DNA from: Paratrimastix pyriformis
Taxonomy: Eukaryota > Preaxostyla > Paratrimastigidae
NCBI GenBank assembly: GCA_027972325.1
Contig: JAPMOS010000014.1
Span: 142,001-206,000, forward strand
Direction: 5' to 3'
DNA: 64,000 nucleotides
Made by a program: the position numbers and the translations under genes. Numbering within the stretch: position 1 is the first letter of the stretch; each line of letters opens with the position of its first letter. A model generated the notes under the pieces. The model did not search any database. It was not told the DNA's origin and worked only from the letters and a program-made list of their open reading frames with translations. Shown piece by piece: positions 39,283 through 59,100 of the stretch.

Positions 39283-40591
39283 ATGCCCGATGTCCATTCG
39301 AAAGTCAAGGGGAAGAAGGATTTGGAAAAAGTAGAGCCGTGGCAAAGTGCCGCTGCAGCTTTTGTCGCCACACAGTTGGAGGTTATGCTCACGTATCCCA
39401 TGAACGGTCTCTATGGATTTTTAGACGGCCGGATATACATTTCCCCATCTTAAGTGATGAACAAACTTCAACAATACAAAGGCATGAGCTCAATGGCCGT
39501 TTTGACGATGTTTCAGAACGAAGGCATTTCTCGAGTCTATCGCGGCCTCGGAACTGCGTTGTTCACAGCGGGAACTGCTCGGGCAGTTTCTTTTGGCCTT
39601 TCAAAATATTACAAAAACAGTGATTGGGTCCGCATATTTTTTTTTCATATTTTTTTTCTTCATGAAATCAAAAAAAGATGCCAGAGACGCTTCCGGAATT
39701 TGCCAAAAATATCATCTCTTCAGCTTTGGCTGCCTGCTCACAACCCCTGATTATCAGCCCGCTTGATAACATGAAAACCCTTCTTCAGGTCGGCATCATT
39801 GTGCACGCTTCTTCAGCGGCTCCCGGCCCTTCACCTCCACAGACTCACCCTCCTGGATTTGAGAATTTGGGGCCTCTTGAGATTGCGGCAAAGATTTATC
39901 GGGAGAGAGGAATTGCGGGGTTCTACCGGGGTGCCAGCCGGGCCATCCAGCGCAACATCGTGTACATGCCCATCTTTCAGGCCACCCGCAAACAAGTTTC
40001 GAGCATGCTGCCCGAGCCCCAGTCGGAGCAAGGACGCTGGGCGAAGGATTTCTTTTGTGGCTCCATGGGCTCCTTTGTGGCACAGTTTCTGACGTTCCCT
40101 TTGCAGGTCTCTCGGACCATTGCCCAGGTCTGGCCTCCCGATGTGTCGGTTCGACAACTAACCTTGCTTGCCCCGCGGAATTCAGACTTCGCCGACCCCC
40201 CGTTCCTCGCTTTCCGTGATGACCTCCTTGCTGCGCGAGGGCGGCATTCCTCGGCTGTACAGCGGGTCTGGAACTGTGTCATTCCCGGCTGCTGATTCCA
40301 ACCCCCGGTTGCAGCTTCCTCCCTGCGTTTGTCATGTCTCTGCTGACGGGTGGACTCTTCACGGCAACCGAGGGATGGGCCCTGCGGACCATCCTCTCGG
40401 CCACCAAGACTTACCGCTCTCTTCAAGCGCCCTTGCCAACCCCCAAGGGAATGTTCACCGTGAGCAAAGTTGCGGTTGAGGAACGCGGACTCGGCTTTCT
40501 GCTCGACAGGAGCGCCGCAAAGCAGTGCCAATGCGGATGCCCGGCATGTGAAAAGTGCCACTGCTGCCGCTGCTGCTGCACCTGCAAATGA
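39283..40591 (+). CDS. Mitochondrial carrier family (SLC25-like) protein with Cys-rich tail
   Basis: Six exons: 39283-39406, 39455-39627, 39678-39788, 39843-40127, 40186-40265 and 40315-40591, 349 residues. Three carrier repeats are visible: signature 1 is TYPMNVMNK (Asn replaces the usual acidic residue), signature 2 is SPLDNMK (canonical), signature 3 is TFPLQVSR (Gln replaces it). Glycine-rich matrix helices (EGISRVYRGL, RGIAGFYRGA, GGIPRLYSG) match the family. The altered first and third salt-bridge residues place it among divergent carriers; the substrate cannot be read. After the sixth membrane helix, the last about 25 residues carry eleven or so cysteines (CQCGCPACEKC, then CHCCRCCCTCK), which I do not know from SLC25 proteins. 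Donors: GTCTC, GTCCG, GTCGG, GTCTG, GTCTG. Confidence 0.88.
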
Positions 40592-41013
40592 ACGGGTGCC
40601 AATCTTGTTGTTGTACACTACTACTGCTTTTTGAGACCCTCCACCGTCTTGGAGTTTGTACAGAAGTGAAGAGAAATCCCTCCCAGCGTGAATTCAAAGG
40701 GCGAAGCGAAGGGAGCGCATGTTGAGTGCGCCAACACAAAACATGCTCGCTGCGTCGACCAAGAGTGCCGACCAAAGAGAAACCCCAAAACGCCAGCCCA
40801 CGGGCGAGTGCCGCCCCCATGCCGAAAGGTCGGACAGCGGGGCACGGCAAGGCCCGAGGGGGGGTGCCATGCGCCAACAAGGAACCGGGAGGCCCATGCG
40901 GAAACCGCGGGAGAGGCGAATCACCGGGTTGGGTCGCAGGGGCGGTGGCGGAGCCGGCCGGGGTGGGGTGTGGTGGGGGATGGGAGCACGGAAGGAGAAG
41001 GTGGTTGCCGCGC
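40592..41013. other. Convergent intergenic region
   Basis: Between the carrier and RRP15 stops. ORFs on both strands here are low-complexity or Gly-rich; nothing was recognised. Confidence 0.5.
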
Positions 41014-41893
41014 TCACTGGGCCTCCTCATCCTCGCCCTCGCCCAGCTTGTCCCAGATGGCGTCGTCGTCCATCTCGCCCTCGCCCTCGCCCTCGCCCTC
41101 ATCGGCATCCTCATCGTCGTCGGAGCCGCGACTGTGTTTCCGGTCGGCCTCCTCGTCGGCCGCGTCCTCGTCACGCTCCTTCCGTCCTCGCTTGTCCCGC
41201 TTCTCGGCGGGCAGGGGCTTGTCGAAGTCCTTCAACTTGGCCCCGATCATAAAGTCCTTGTTCAGGAAGTCCGGCTGGGGGGAAGGGGGGGAGGGTGAGC
41301 GGAGCCGACCCCCGGAGAATCAGACCTTGGCCTCCTCGGGGGCGGCGGCGGGCAGGTCGGCAGGAAGGGCCTTCTCGCCCTTCAGTGCCTTCTCGCCCTT
41401 CAGTGCCTTCTCAAATTTCTCGCGGGTCTCCGTTTCTGAAGATTGTGCATGAGATCGTTGACATCCCCCCGATGGTGCGGAACAGACCACTGGCGGGGCG
41501 GGCAGCATCGGCCAGCTCGCGTTGCTGTTTCCTGAGAACATTGAAAAATTTCACCACTAAGAGGACCAATGTGATGTGGTGCTTGAGGGACAGCTTCATG
41601 AGCACAGACCACCCTTGCGGGCCACCTTGTTAAGCTTCAGCTCGGCTTCATCAAATACGGGTTTGGGGTTGTGGAACTTCTGGACTGCCTTCTTTTTTTC
41701 CTGTGAAACTTTCTTAACCACCTTTTCTTCGAGCTTTTCCTTTCCAATCTTGGCAATGGTTTTCTTGTTCAAGGCAAGAACAGGCTATGTGAGAAAGAAA
41801 AACCTCTGTGTGGTGGATTTTTCGCTGTTTGCGTTTTCAGACCTGCTCGGAAGTCAATTGAGTCCCCAAAATCTGTGCGACAGCGTTTTCCAT
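41014..41893 (-). CDS. RRP15: RRP15-like ribosome biogenesis factor
   Basis: Five exons: 41893-41843, 41784-41610, 41556-41488, 41435-41326 and 41274-41014, 221 residues. Spliced landmarks match Rrp15: a basic segment (FHNPKPVFDEAELKLN), then NKVARKGVVKFFNVLRKQQ, whose GVV-x-FN core is the family hallmark, and near the C-terminus DFMIGAKLKDFDK followed by a Ser/Asp/Glu-rich tail. Rrp15 acts in the nucleolus in early pre-60S and 27S rRNA processing. All four donors are GTCTG. Exon 4 contains a small in-frame tandem duplication encoding KGEKAL. The start ATG lies 92 bp from that of the divergent plus-strand gene, so a shared promoter is likely. Human RRP15 is about 280 residues; this protein lacks much of the N-terminus. 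Confidence 0.82.
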
Positions 41894-41985
41894 GGCGCCG
41901 GGAAGCTTTCGAGAAGAGCTGCTGATTGGGTGGTCAACCTCGGCCAAACCAGCAAAATCCGGAGGAGCTTGAGTTGGCTGCCCCG
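41894..41985. promoter_or_regulatory. 92-bp bidirectional promoter
   Basis: Separates the start codons of RRP15 (-, 41893) and the acidic/Pro-rich gene (+, 41986). No standard motif was recognised. Confidence 0.55.
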
Positions 41986-43287
41986 ATGGAGCCGAAGAAA
42001 CACGAGCGTTCTGAGGACGAAGAAAACACCGAAGAAGAGAAGGTGAAGAAGCCAAGAGATTCTGAAGAGGAAAGGGAGGGTGCTTCTTCAGATGACTCTT
42101 CGCCCTCTGAGGACGAGGGCAAAAAGGACCACGAGAAGGATGACAAGGAGGACAAGGAAAACGAGAAGACAGAAGGTGACAGCCTAGCGCAACCTTCAAC
42201 CACAAGCGAGCCACCCGCTGCCGCAACCGTCATCACAACCCCCACCGCCGCCACCACCGCCACTTCTACTACCACCACAACCACAGCCACCGACACGACG
42301 CCAACTACAACAAAAACGCCAGCCACCACTACGACCGCTCCCGTACCAAGTGGCCCCGTCGATCCTGCTCAGCAATGGAGCAGGAGCTGGCAGGAATACA
42401 CCGCCAACTGGGAAAAGTACTGCAAAGACTATTACGCTCAGCATAAATGCTACCCAGCCGCTCCGTGGGCCTCCGGGGCCGCGGCCGGGGCGCCTCCTGC
42501 CGGTCCGTCCTTCTTCTCACGCGCCCCGCGTTCTTCACCCGGGGGTTCGTTCCACTCGCAGGTGTCATGGGGTATCCCGCCGGGGCGCCAACACAAGCTG
42601 CCCGGCCGCCTCAGCCGGGATATCCTGCCGGAATGTATGGCGGTTACTACCCATCGCCCTACCCCTACCCCTACCCGGGGCAGCCTGCCCCGCCCGGGGC
42701 CGCCCCCCTCCCGGTCATGGATGCGTCCAACCCCCAGATTGCCGCCCTGTACGGCGGTAAGCGGCGGCCGGCAACACCCTCATCCACGGGACCCGTCCAG
42801 CCCGCCATCACCGACCTAGTTTTCTCCATCCACTACAAGCCCAACGAGCAGGGCAAGTGGTGTCTGGAGATCGCCGAGAAGGCCCTGCATGCCCAGTTCC
42901 CCATGTGCGAGGTGGTCCGCAAGCACGGCTACGAGGCCCGGGTCATCTGCGCCATCACGCTGCTCTCGGTCAACGGGCGCACCTTCAACTCGAAGGTCTG
43001 ACCCCCCCCCCCCCCCCCCCCGGTCTTCCTACCCCGGTCTTCGTACCCCGAACTTCCCATCCCCCGGACTTTTCCTGCCCCCGCACCCGACCTAACCTGT
43101 GCCCCGCCGCGCCGTGCGGGCTTAGGTGTGGGTGCGCGAGCACGACATTGCCAACTATTTCATGGGCAACCCGCAGACGGTCACTGCGGATATCATGCGG
43201 GCCGCCCAGGACGCCGTCCAGTCGCTCGCGGCCGCCCCCACGGACGACGACGAGTACAAGTTCTTCAGCCAGCTCCTCTCCCAGTAA
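41986..43287 (+). CDS. Unrecognised acidic/Thr-rich protein with conserved-looking C-terminal domain
   Basis: Three exons: 41986-42502, 42562-42995 and 43126-43287, 370 residues. The N-terminus is highly charged (Lys/Glu/Asp/Ser), followed by a Thr/Pro tract, an aromatic motif WSRSWQEYTANWEKYCKDYY resembling the Tyr-rich repeats of FUBP-type RNA-binding proteins, then a Pro/Tyr/Gly stretch. The C-terminal 130 residues look folded (ITDLVFSIHYKPNEQGKW, VWVREHDIANYFMG, ending FFSQLLSQ). Charged, aromatic and PYP-rich sequence beside RNA-processing genes hints at a nuclear RNP role, but this is guesswork. Donors GTCCG (42503) and GTCTG (42996) are both fixed by frame. A C-run of about 22 bases opens intron 2. 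Confidence 0.72.
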
Positions 43288-43506
43288 TCGCACGACCCAC
43301 CACCTCCCTCCCTCCCTCCTCCCCCCCTCCCCTACTTCCAGACTCGTGGCATGGGCGATGTGTACGATGCCGAAAACGGCTCTGGCGTTGGTTTTTTTTG
43401 TTTTTTCCGCAAGCGACCGGACGGATTGGTGCACGTCGAACAGTGGGTTGGGAATCGGGAGAGAGGGGATACAAAAAAAGAGTTCGCGTCCAGGAATTCT
43501 GGTTCC

Positions 43507-43541
<35 letters not shown>

Positions 43542-43632
43542 CGAGGGAGAGGTCTCCAACAGGGGGTGACATGGGGGAGGAGCTGCCCGTGGCACTGGAT
43601 GGGCGCCCGGCCCCTGCATCCGCCGGCGGTGG
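43288..43632. other. Convergent intergenic region
   Basis: Between the acidic-protein stop and the CPSF30 stop. It contains a GGA repeat (43518-43545). No gene was found. Confidence 0.5.
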
Positions 43633-45504
43633 CTACCGGGGAGGCGGTGGCATGCCGAAGGGCGGGTGGAGGGCCTGCTGCTGCTGCATCTGCAGCTGGG
43701 CCACGAGCTGCTGCATCTGCTGCTGCTGCTGGGCAGACAGCCCCGATGGCCCGCCCGCGACCGGGGGGGCGTTCGGCATCCCGCCGCCTGGGCCTGGGGG
43801 TGGGAGGGGGGGGATGTGAGCTCGTTTTTGTCATCGGTGAGGATGTTACCAGGGGGGCCGTCGACCGGACCCACCATCACCAAGTGGTGACGGGGGGGTT
43901 GTGGTGGTTGTGGTGGTTGTGGTGGTTGTGGTGGTTGTGTGGTGGTTGTGGTGGTGGTGGCCGGTGGTTGTGGTGGCAGACCAAAGCCGCCGCCGGGCGG
44001 CCCCCCACGAGCCGCCGGTGGAAACGGACGCCCTGTCGCCATGCCCGCCTGGCGCAGCTGGTTGGTGTACGAGAGCGGGCACCGGTTGGCAAAGTGCCCT
44101 TTCTGAGAGCATCCAGACGTCACACGCAGAACCGATGAGACCCGGTGGAAGGGTGGGCGAGGCAGGCTGGGAGGGAAGGAGAAGGGGCCACGGACCTGGC
44201 CGCACTTGAAACAGACGACTTCGCTGAGGGGCCGCCTGACCCCGGGCAGCCCCGTCGCCGGGCCGAGCATGCCGGGGCCTGCCCCCATCGGCCCTGGCGG
44301 CATGAGCTGCGGGGGCGGCGGGGCGGGGCGTCCGGGCGGCGGTCCTGGGGCTGTTGCCGTGTCGAGGGCCTGCAGAGCGGGGTGAGGAGGAAGGAGTGTA
44401 TGTGTGTGTGTGTGTGTGTGTGTGTATGTGAGGGGGGGGAGGGAGGGAGGGGAGGGGGGTCCGTGGGACCACTGCTTGAGGGTGGCCGCGGGACCCGACT
44501 CGACGATGCTCTCCGACGGGGCGGAGGGCTCGTCATGCTGCGAATCGTACGAGGGCGGCATCCGCATCCCGGCCGCCTGGGCGGCCTGCCCCAGGGACGA
44601 GTTGGGGCAGTTGGCGGCCTGGGTGGTTGGGTGGTAGTGGGGAGGAAGGAGTGGGGGGGGGGGTATGAGGATGGAAACGGACCATGGCCGGATAGTTTGG
44701 GCTCGGATGGTCTTGGTTGGGGGTGGAGCGATTGGAGGAGGAGGAGGAGGAGGAGGAGGGGGGTCCGCACCTTGGCCCAGCTGGCCGCACTGGTGGCACC
44801 GGATGCGCCGCTCGACGTTCTCGTCGGGCTGTGGCAGCTCGAACTTGGGGTGCCCGAACTTGCATGTTGGCCCGTCGGGGCAAAACCCGGCCATGTAAAG
44901 AGGACATGGCTGTTTGCGAACGTGGCGGTTCTTGCATTCGGGGCCTGAGGGCGACAAGGAAGATGATGTGCGGATTCCGGACAAAGGAATCAACAGGAAA
45001 CGGACCGTGCCGGCAAAAGCCACGTGCATACCACGGACAATCCTTCATTTTGTCCTCCGGGCGGATGTGAAGGAATGGGCATTCCTCGTTGTTGCAGTGG
45101 CCTGACGGGGGGATGGGATCAGCTGTTTCACCGTCACCCAGCCGGACAGACCGTTCCTCGAAAAGAACCAACACTCGGGCATCCTGCTTCGATCAAAGAT
45201 ATGCAGGAATTCGCAGTCATCGCCTTTCTTGCAAAGACTGCGCCACCAATGTTTGCACACCACAGCCTTGTCGGGTCGGATGTGTCGATAAGGGCAGTCG
45301 TTGCCACGAGGGCAACTACCCTTCATAAAAAACCGACACACTTCCTGGATGCGAATTTTGCCTGGTCGATGAATGTGAGAAAACAGTCGAGGATCAAGGA
45401 TCAAGAAGACCTTTCGAAAACAGGTGCTGTTTAATGGCCTTTTCCACATCTAGTTCGAGAAACTCATCGACCGCAAGAGGATCGTTTTTACTATCGTTCT
45501 CCAT
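43633..45504 (-). CDS. CPSF4: CPSF30/Yth1 polyadenylation factor
   Basis: Start ATG 45504 (MENDSKND), exons 45504-45411, 45361-45152, 45101-45006, 44944-44771, then about 44618-44462, 44371-44197 and 44106-43869, and a final exon of about 43794-43633. Five CCCH zinc fingers are in order: CRFFMKGSCPRGNDCPYRH, CKHWWRSLCKKGDDCEFLH, CWFFSRNGHCNNEECPFLH, CPWYARGFCRHGPECKNRH and CPLYMAGFCPDGPTCKFGH. Two zinc-knuckle regions follow: CHQCGQLGQ (third ligand His replaced by Gln) and CFKCGQKGHFANRC (intact). This is the CPSF30/Yth1 layout, which recognises AAUAAA and pre-mRNA 3' ends. The tail is Thr/Pro/Gln-rich (QQQQQMQQLVAQLQMQQQQ). The join between the exons ending 44771 and starting 44618 could not be put in frame by a standard donor. 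Confidence 0.93.
44398..44460. repeat. TG dinucleotide and G-rich repeat in CPSF30 intron
   Basis: TGTGTG run (44400-44427) followed by GGGA units, in an intron of the minus-strand gene (sense CACACA). Confidence 0.85.
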
Positions 45505-45591
45505 CAGCCCTCTTCTGTGCCAGTGTGGCCGTGGCCGAGTTTGCCGGGCGGTTGCGATGTGATCCCCGGTACTGCTCGCTGACCCAGCGAG
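45505..45591. promoter_or_regulatory. 87-bp bidirectional promoter
   Basis: Separates the start codons of CPSF30 (-, 45504) and NVL (+, 45592), both RNA or ribosome maturation genes. Confidence 0.55.
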
Positions 45592-54107
<8,516 letters not shown>

Positions 54108-54334
54108 GAGAACAAAAGATGGTGCGATCAGTTGTCGAACTTTTGGAACATCTTCGAGAGCGGTGGTGGAATGGTTGATTCGGAAATGGTCTTGTTCACC
54201 TGCGCTTCGCTGGGCATCGGGAAAGTCAAATTTGCCGGGCCATCCTCGCGCCCAGGTTCTCGCGGCAGTTCTCCTCCCCGTTTCTACGCGGCCCCGTCCA
54301 ACCTTCGTCCCCCTTGCGGACGAGTGCAATTCTC

Positions 54335-56051
54335 ATGAGAAAGATATGGATCCTTTGGACTCTCTTTTTTGCATCCGCATTCTCCGTTTGTTTTCTCCTT
54401 CTTCGCCTCGATCATGGTCTGTTTCTGTCACTTCACGCGTCCCCGTCACCTCGTCATTGGCTCAGCCTTTCGGACCATCGATTCCATAAGACAAAAGACC
54501 CGAACGGAGATCGCCATGCATGAAACGGCCATTTCATACATGGAGGCTCAACAACGCGCTGCCGCCAAGAATTTCACTGTCCTTATGGCGGAAAACAATC
54601 GGTGGGTCGACGAGCTCACAGCCAAGTTGAAGACCTTTAGCGATCACTTTTCAAGCGTCGCTGTGGCAACACCAGATTCAGAAGCAATGCATGCCCTCCA
54701 GCTGACCGCCGAGACTCTAAAACGTGAGATGAGTCTATCAGCGATTACCACGAAGCTCTCCGCAGATGGTCTGGATGAACAAATTCGCGATGAGCTCGCC
54801 GAGATGCGCCGCGAGAATGAGGCCATGATCGCCCGTTTGAGGGAACAAAGCCACTCACTCCAGATCGATCATCACCGAGCCCAGATTGCCCTTGAAACCA
54901 GCCGCTCCGTGGCAGCGGAGACCATTCGCGGGCTGAGAGAAAAACTCGCCCACTATGAGTCGCACCAGCAGGTCTGGCTGTATCGCCACGGCACCACATC
55001 CACTCACTGCGGCTCCGTCCCCGGTCGGTCGGACAGGTTGTCGACGTGGAGCAGACATTCACCCCGAAGGATGAAGACCCCATCACGGGTGGTATTCCGG
55101 ACCCGGCTTCCTCCCTGGTGATTCCCTCCCTGCTCTACCTGACCGGGGATCCGCTGCAAGTCTCGGCCTGGCTGCGTCTCAACAGCGGATTCGCCGTGAT
55201 GAACGCGGCCACCGAGGTCGAGGCCTACAGCAAGCTTTTCGTGACGGGTCCGTGGGTATGGAGGCATTAGCTCCCTGAGCCGTGTCGATATCCCGCCCCC
55301 ACACACACACACAGACGCAGACGCGCACACAGACGCGCACACACACACGCACACCACCTCATCCCAACTTACCGACCGACTCCTTGTTGATAATCCCCGC
55401 CCATCCTCGCAGGTGGCCTGCTTGTCCCACCCCAGTTACAGCCGCTATCCCTGCGGTACTTCCCCTTCGACATGTGCGACGCGCCCTGCTGCGAGGTCGT
55501 CATCGCCCACGAGGAGGGCGCCCCCCTGCTCGTATGCCGCCCCGGGGCGACCCATTGCGACAAGTCAGGCTGCGGCGCGAACCTGGTCCGGCATCCCCGA
55601 TCCCAACTGACTCCCCATAGTCCCCTCCTCATGTCGATCCAGTCATCATCATCATCATCATCCAATCATCACCCCTTCCCACACACCCCACAGCACCCCC
55701 GCCTCTCGCTGCCCCACGACCTGGCCACGGGCTGGCACCGGATGTTCCGCTTCGGGGCGGACCAGTGCCCGGGTGAGCTCGAAGAGCTGTTCGTCTCGCG
55801 GACCCTGAAGATGGCCGAGGATGCCCTCGTCCACCACTGGGCCCGGCCCCTGGTCGAGATCGGGGCCCGCACCTTCCTGCCCGATGTGCCCAGCGACCAG
55901 AGGTCCGGGCGGGGGATAGATGACTGGATGATGACTGGATGATGACTGGATGATGACTGGATGATGATGATTGGATGATGATTGGATGATGACTGGATGA
56001 TGACCTGGATGATGACTGGATGATGACCTGGATGATGACCTGGATGATGAC

Positions 56052-56117
<66 letters not shown>

Positions 56118-59100
56118 TGGATGGATGGATGGGGGTCGGGGAGGAGGGCGAGACTGGCTGCTGCACCGTGGTTTTCGGCTCTTCGATCCATCTGTCCATC
56201 CCTCCTCCAATGTGTCGTACATGCGCGTGTCCACCCACCTGCCCCCGGCTCCCGCAGGTGGATGGCAGAGGAGATGGCCTACCGGTCAGCGACCTTCCTG
56301 CAGCTGCTCGAGTTCCCCGTCATCACCTTCGCCGGCACGGTCCGCAACCCCCCACCCCTCCCCATGCCACCATGCCTCCCATGCCCATACCTGCCTCGCA
56401 TGCCTTCTCACATGCCCATCAGGTCCATGCCCCTCATACATCATCTGATCGCCCTCGCCATCCCCCCCCCCCCCCCCCCCCAACGCAGCTGCTGGGTGCG
56501 GTGCGGCACCACGGCAACATCCCGTGGGACGATGACATCGACTTCCTGATGCCGCAGGCGGTGATCCCCAAACTCGACCCGCTGCTGGGGACGCTCAAGA
56601 AGACCCTGGGGCTCGAGTTCCTCTACAAGGACAACCCCTACCTGTACCGGATCTCCGTCCCGGGCAGGCCCAAGCTCGCCGGCCGCAACTTCACGAGCCC
56701 CTTCACAGGTCCGCAGCACGGCGGGTCGTTGACACGCGCAGCATACACGCGGCAGATGAAACGCGTCCTTCCGGCACCACCGATCAGCATCATCATCCAA
56801 TCATCAGCATCATTCAATCATCAGCATCATTCAATCATCATCATTCAATCATCATCATCCAATCAGCATCATCCAATCATCAGCATCATCCAATCATCAG
56901 CATCATCCAATCATCAGCATCATCCAATCATCAGCATCATCCAATCATCAGCATCATCCAATCATCAGCATCATCCAATCATCAGCATCATCCAATCATC
57001 AGCATCATCCAATCATCAGCATCATCCAATCATCAGCATTCCCCCGTCCCCACTCCATTCACGACACGACACGCCCCTGTCCCGCAGATGTCTTCCCGCT
57101 GTTCTCGTATGTCTACAACCAGTCGGCCGAGGATCAGATGACCTTCATCCACGGTCCGTCCACCGTGTGCACGTGCTTGGGTGTGACGGGGCCACCGCCC
57201 AGACTTCGAGAAGATCATCCGATTCTGTGTGTCTGTGTGTCGTGTGTCTGTGTGTAATGTCGTGGTGACCTGCCCAGACTTCGAGAAGATCATCCGATTC
57301 TGTGTGTCTGTGTGTCGTGCGATGTCGGGGTGACCGCCCAGACTTCGAGGAGATCACCTCCGATTCTGTGTGTCTGTGTGTCGTGTGTCTGTGCGCGTGT
57401 GGGGTGGGTGCCGTAGACTTCGAGGAGATCACCTCCGAGTCGCGTCCGCTGAACTACACCCACCACTTCGGCACCTACCGGCGGCCCCCCTACAAGCGCT
57501 CCGACCTGTTCCCCATCCGGTACCTGCCCTACAACCACCACTACCTGCCCGTGCCCCGCAACCAGGACCGGTTTCTGGCCTTCCTGGGGGCCGATGCCCT
57601 GGTCACGTGCATCAGTCGCACGTGGAACCACGTCCTCGATAGGCTCGAACCCGCGCCCGCCGGGTCTGGCGGCACGCCCATCCATCATAGCCAAGCGCTG
57701 TGCCGTTCCAGCCGCCACCAAGCATCATCATCATCATCCAATCATCGTCACCATCATCATCACCATCATCATCTAATCTAATCATCATCATCATCATCAT
57801 CATCTCATCCAATCATCATCATCAATCATCAACAACATCAACATCATCATCACCAACGTCACCGTCACCGTCATCACCGTCACCGTCGTCATCACCAGCA
57901 TCCTCGGATATCCAGTCGTCATCACCATCCGATCATCACCACTCCCACCGCCGCCACCACACACACACACCCCCTCCCATCACCCAGTTACCGCCGGTCC
58001 TGCGCCAGCCTGTCGCCCTACTTCCCGCTGGTCCACCCGGTCGAGCCGCGGCCCCTCGACGCCCTCCTGGTGCGCACCTTCACCGAGCGGGCCGTGGCGG
58101 CCATCCGCAACCTGCAGGCCCTCGGCCGCGCCCCGGCCTGGCTGGGCGTCCTGCTGGGCGATCCGGGCATCACCCTGCCCGGGCCGCGGAAACCCACGCC
58201 GAGCGCACAGCCCAGCGAGGAGGCGGCCGCTCCGGAGCAGAAGAAGCAGCAGCCTGAGGCGGCTGACCAGCCGGTGGCCGGCAGCCAACCACCCGTGGTG
58301 GCGCCGGGCGGGGTAGCTAACACGGCCTCGCCATCCTCGCCCTCGGAAAGGTCGCCTCCTGGCCCGCTCGCCTTCTTCTTGTGCGGTGAATCCACCCCCC
58401 AGGCTGCGCAAGGTTGTGGTTGGGGGGATCTCACCTCACGCACACCCCCGACGAACATCTGGCTCATCATTCTGATCCGATCTCCATCCCCCTCTCTGTC
58501 GATCGATCCCCTTGCATCAGCAGGACCCCCGCGGGACCAGCCACCGCCCCGCCCTCGGCCAGCAAAGCCACCACAACAGCAACCACCACCACCACCACCA
58601 CCACCACCACCACCGCCGCCCCACCACCACCACCACCACCTCCACCTCCACAGCCACCCCACCCACCACTACCACCACGACCTCGACAACTGCCGCACCC
58701 ACCACCACCCCTCCTCCACCACCCCGCATCTTCTCCGTCTTCCCCGGTCCCGGCCGCCCCACTCCATCCAGCCCTCCGCCCGCCCCTTCACCAACACCCC
58801 GTGCCTCCCGACCTGAGCCCCGGGGCCGCCTTCACCGTCGAGGAACTGCGCATGGACGGGGCCTCATCCACACCCAGTACGCCATCCCCTGCCCCGGGCG
58901 GGCCTGCCCAACTGCGTCCTCTACGCCCAGCTGCTCCCGGCTGAGTTCGCCCAGCGGGCCTGCGAAAGCCCTTTGTCGCGGCCGGTCCGTGCTCGCCACC
59001 CATCACACCAACATCACCAACAACAACGACAACGGCAACAACAACAACATCATCATCATCATCATCCATCATCATCCATCATCATCATCCAGTCATCATT

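Noticed and set aside
41837-42226. Long minus-strand N-terminal extension of RRP15
   Set aside because: It is antisense to the acidic gene starting at 41986; the ATG at 41893 gives a clean start.
54132-54338. Small plus-strand ORF before the LicD-type gene
   Set aside because: No ATG at its start; probably the 5' UTR of the gene beginning at 54335.
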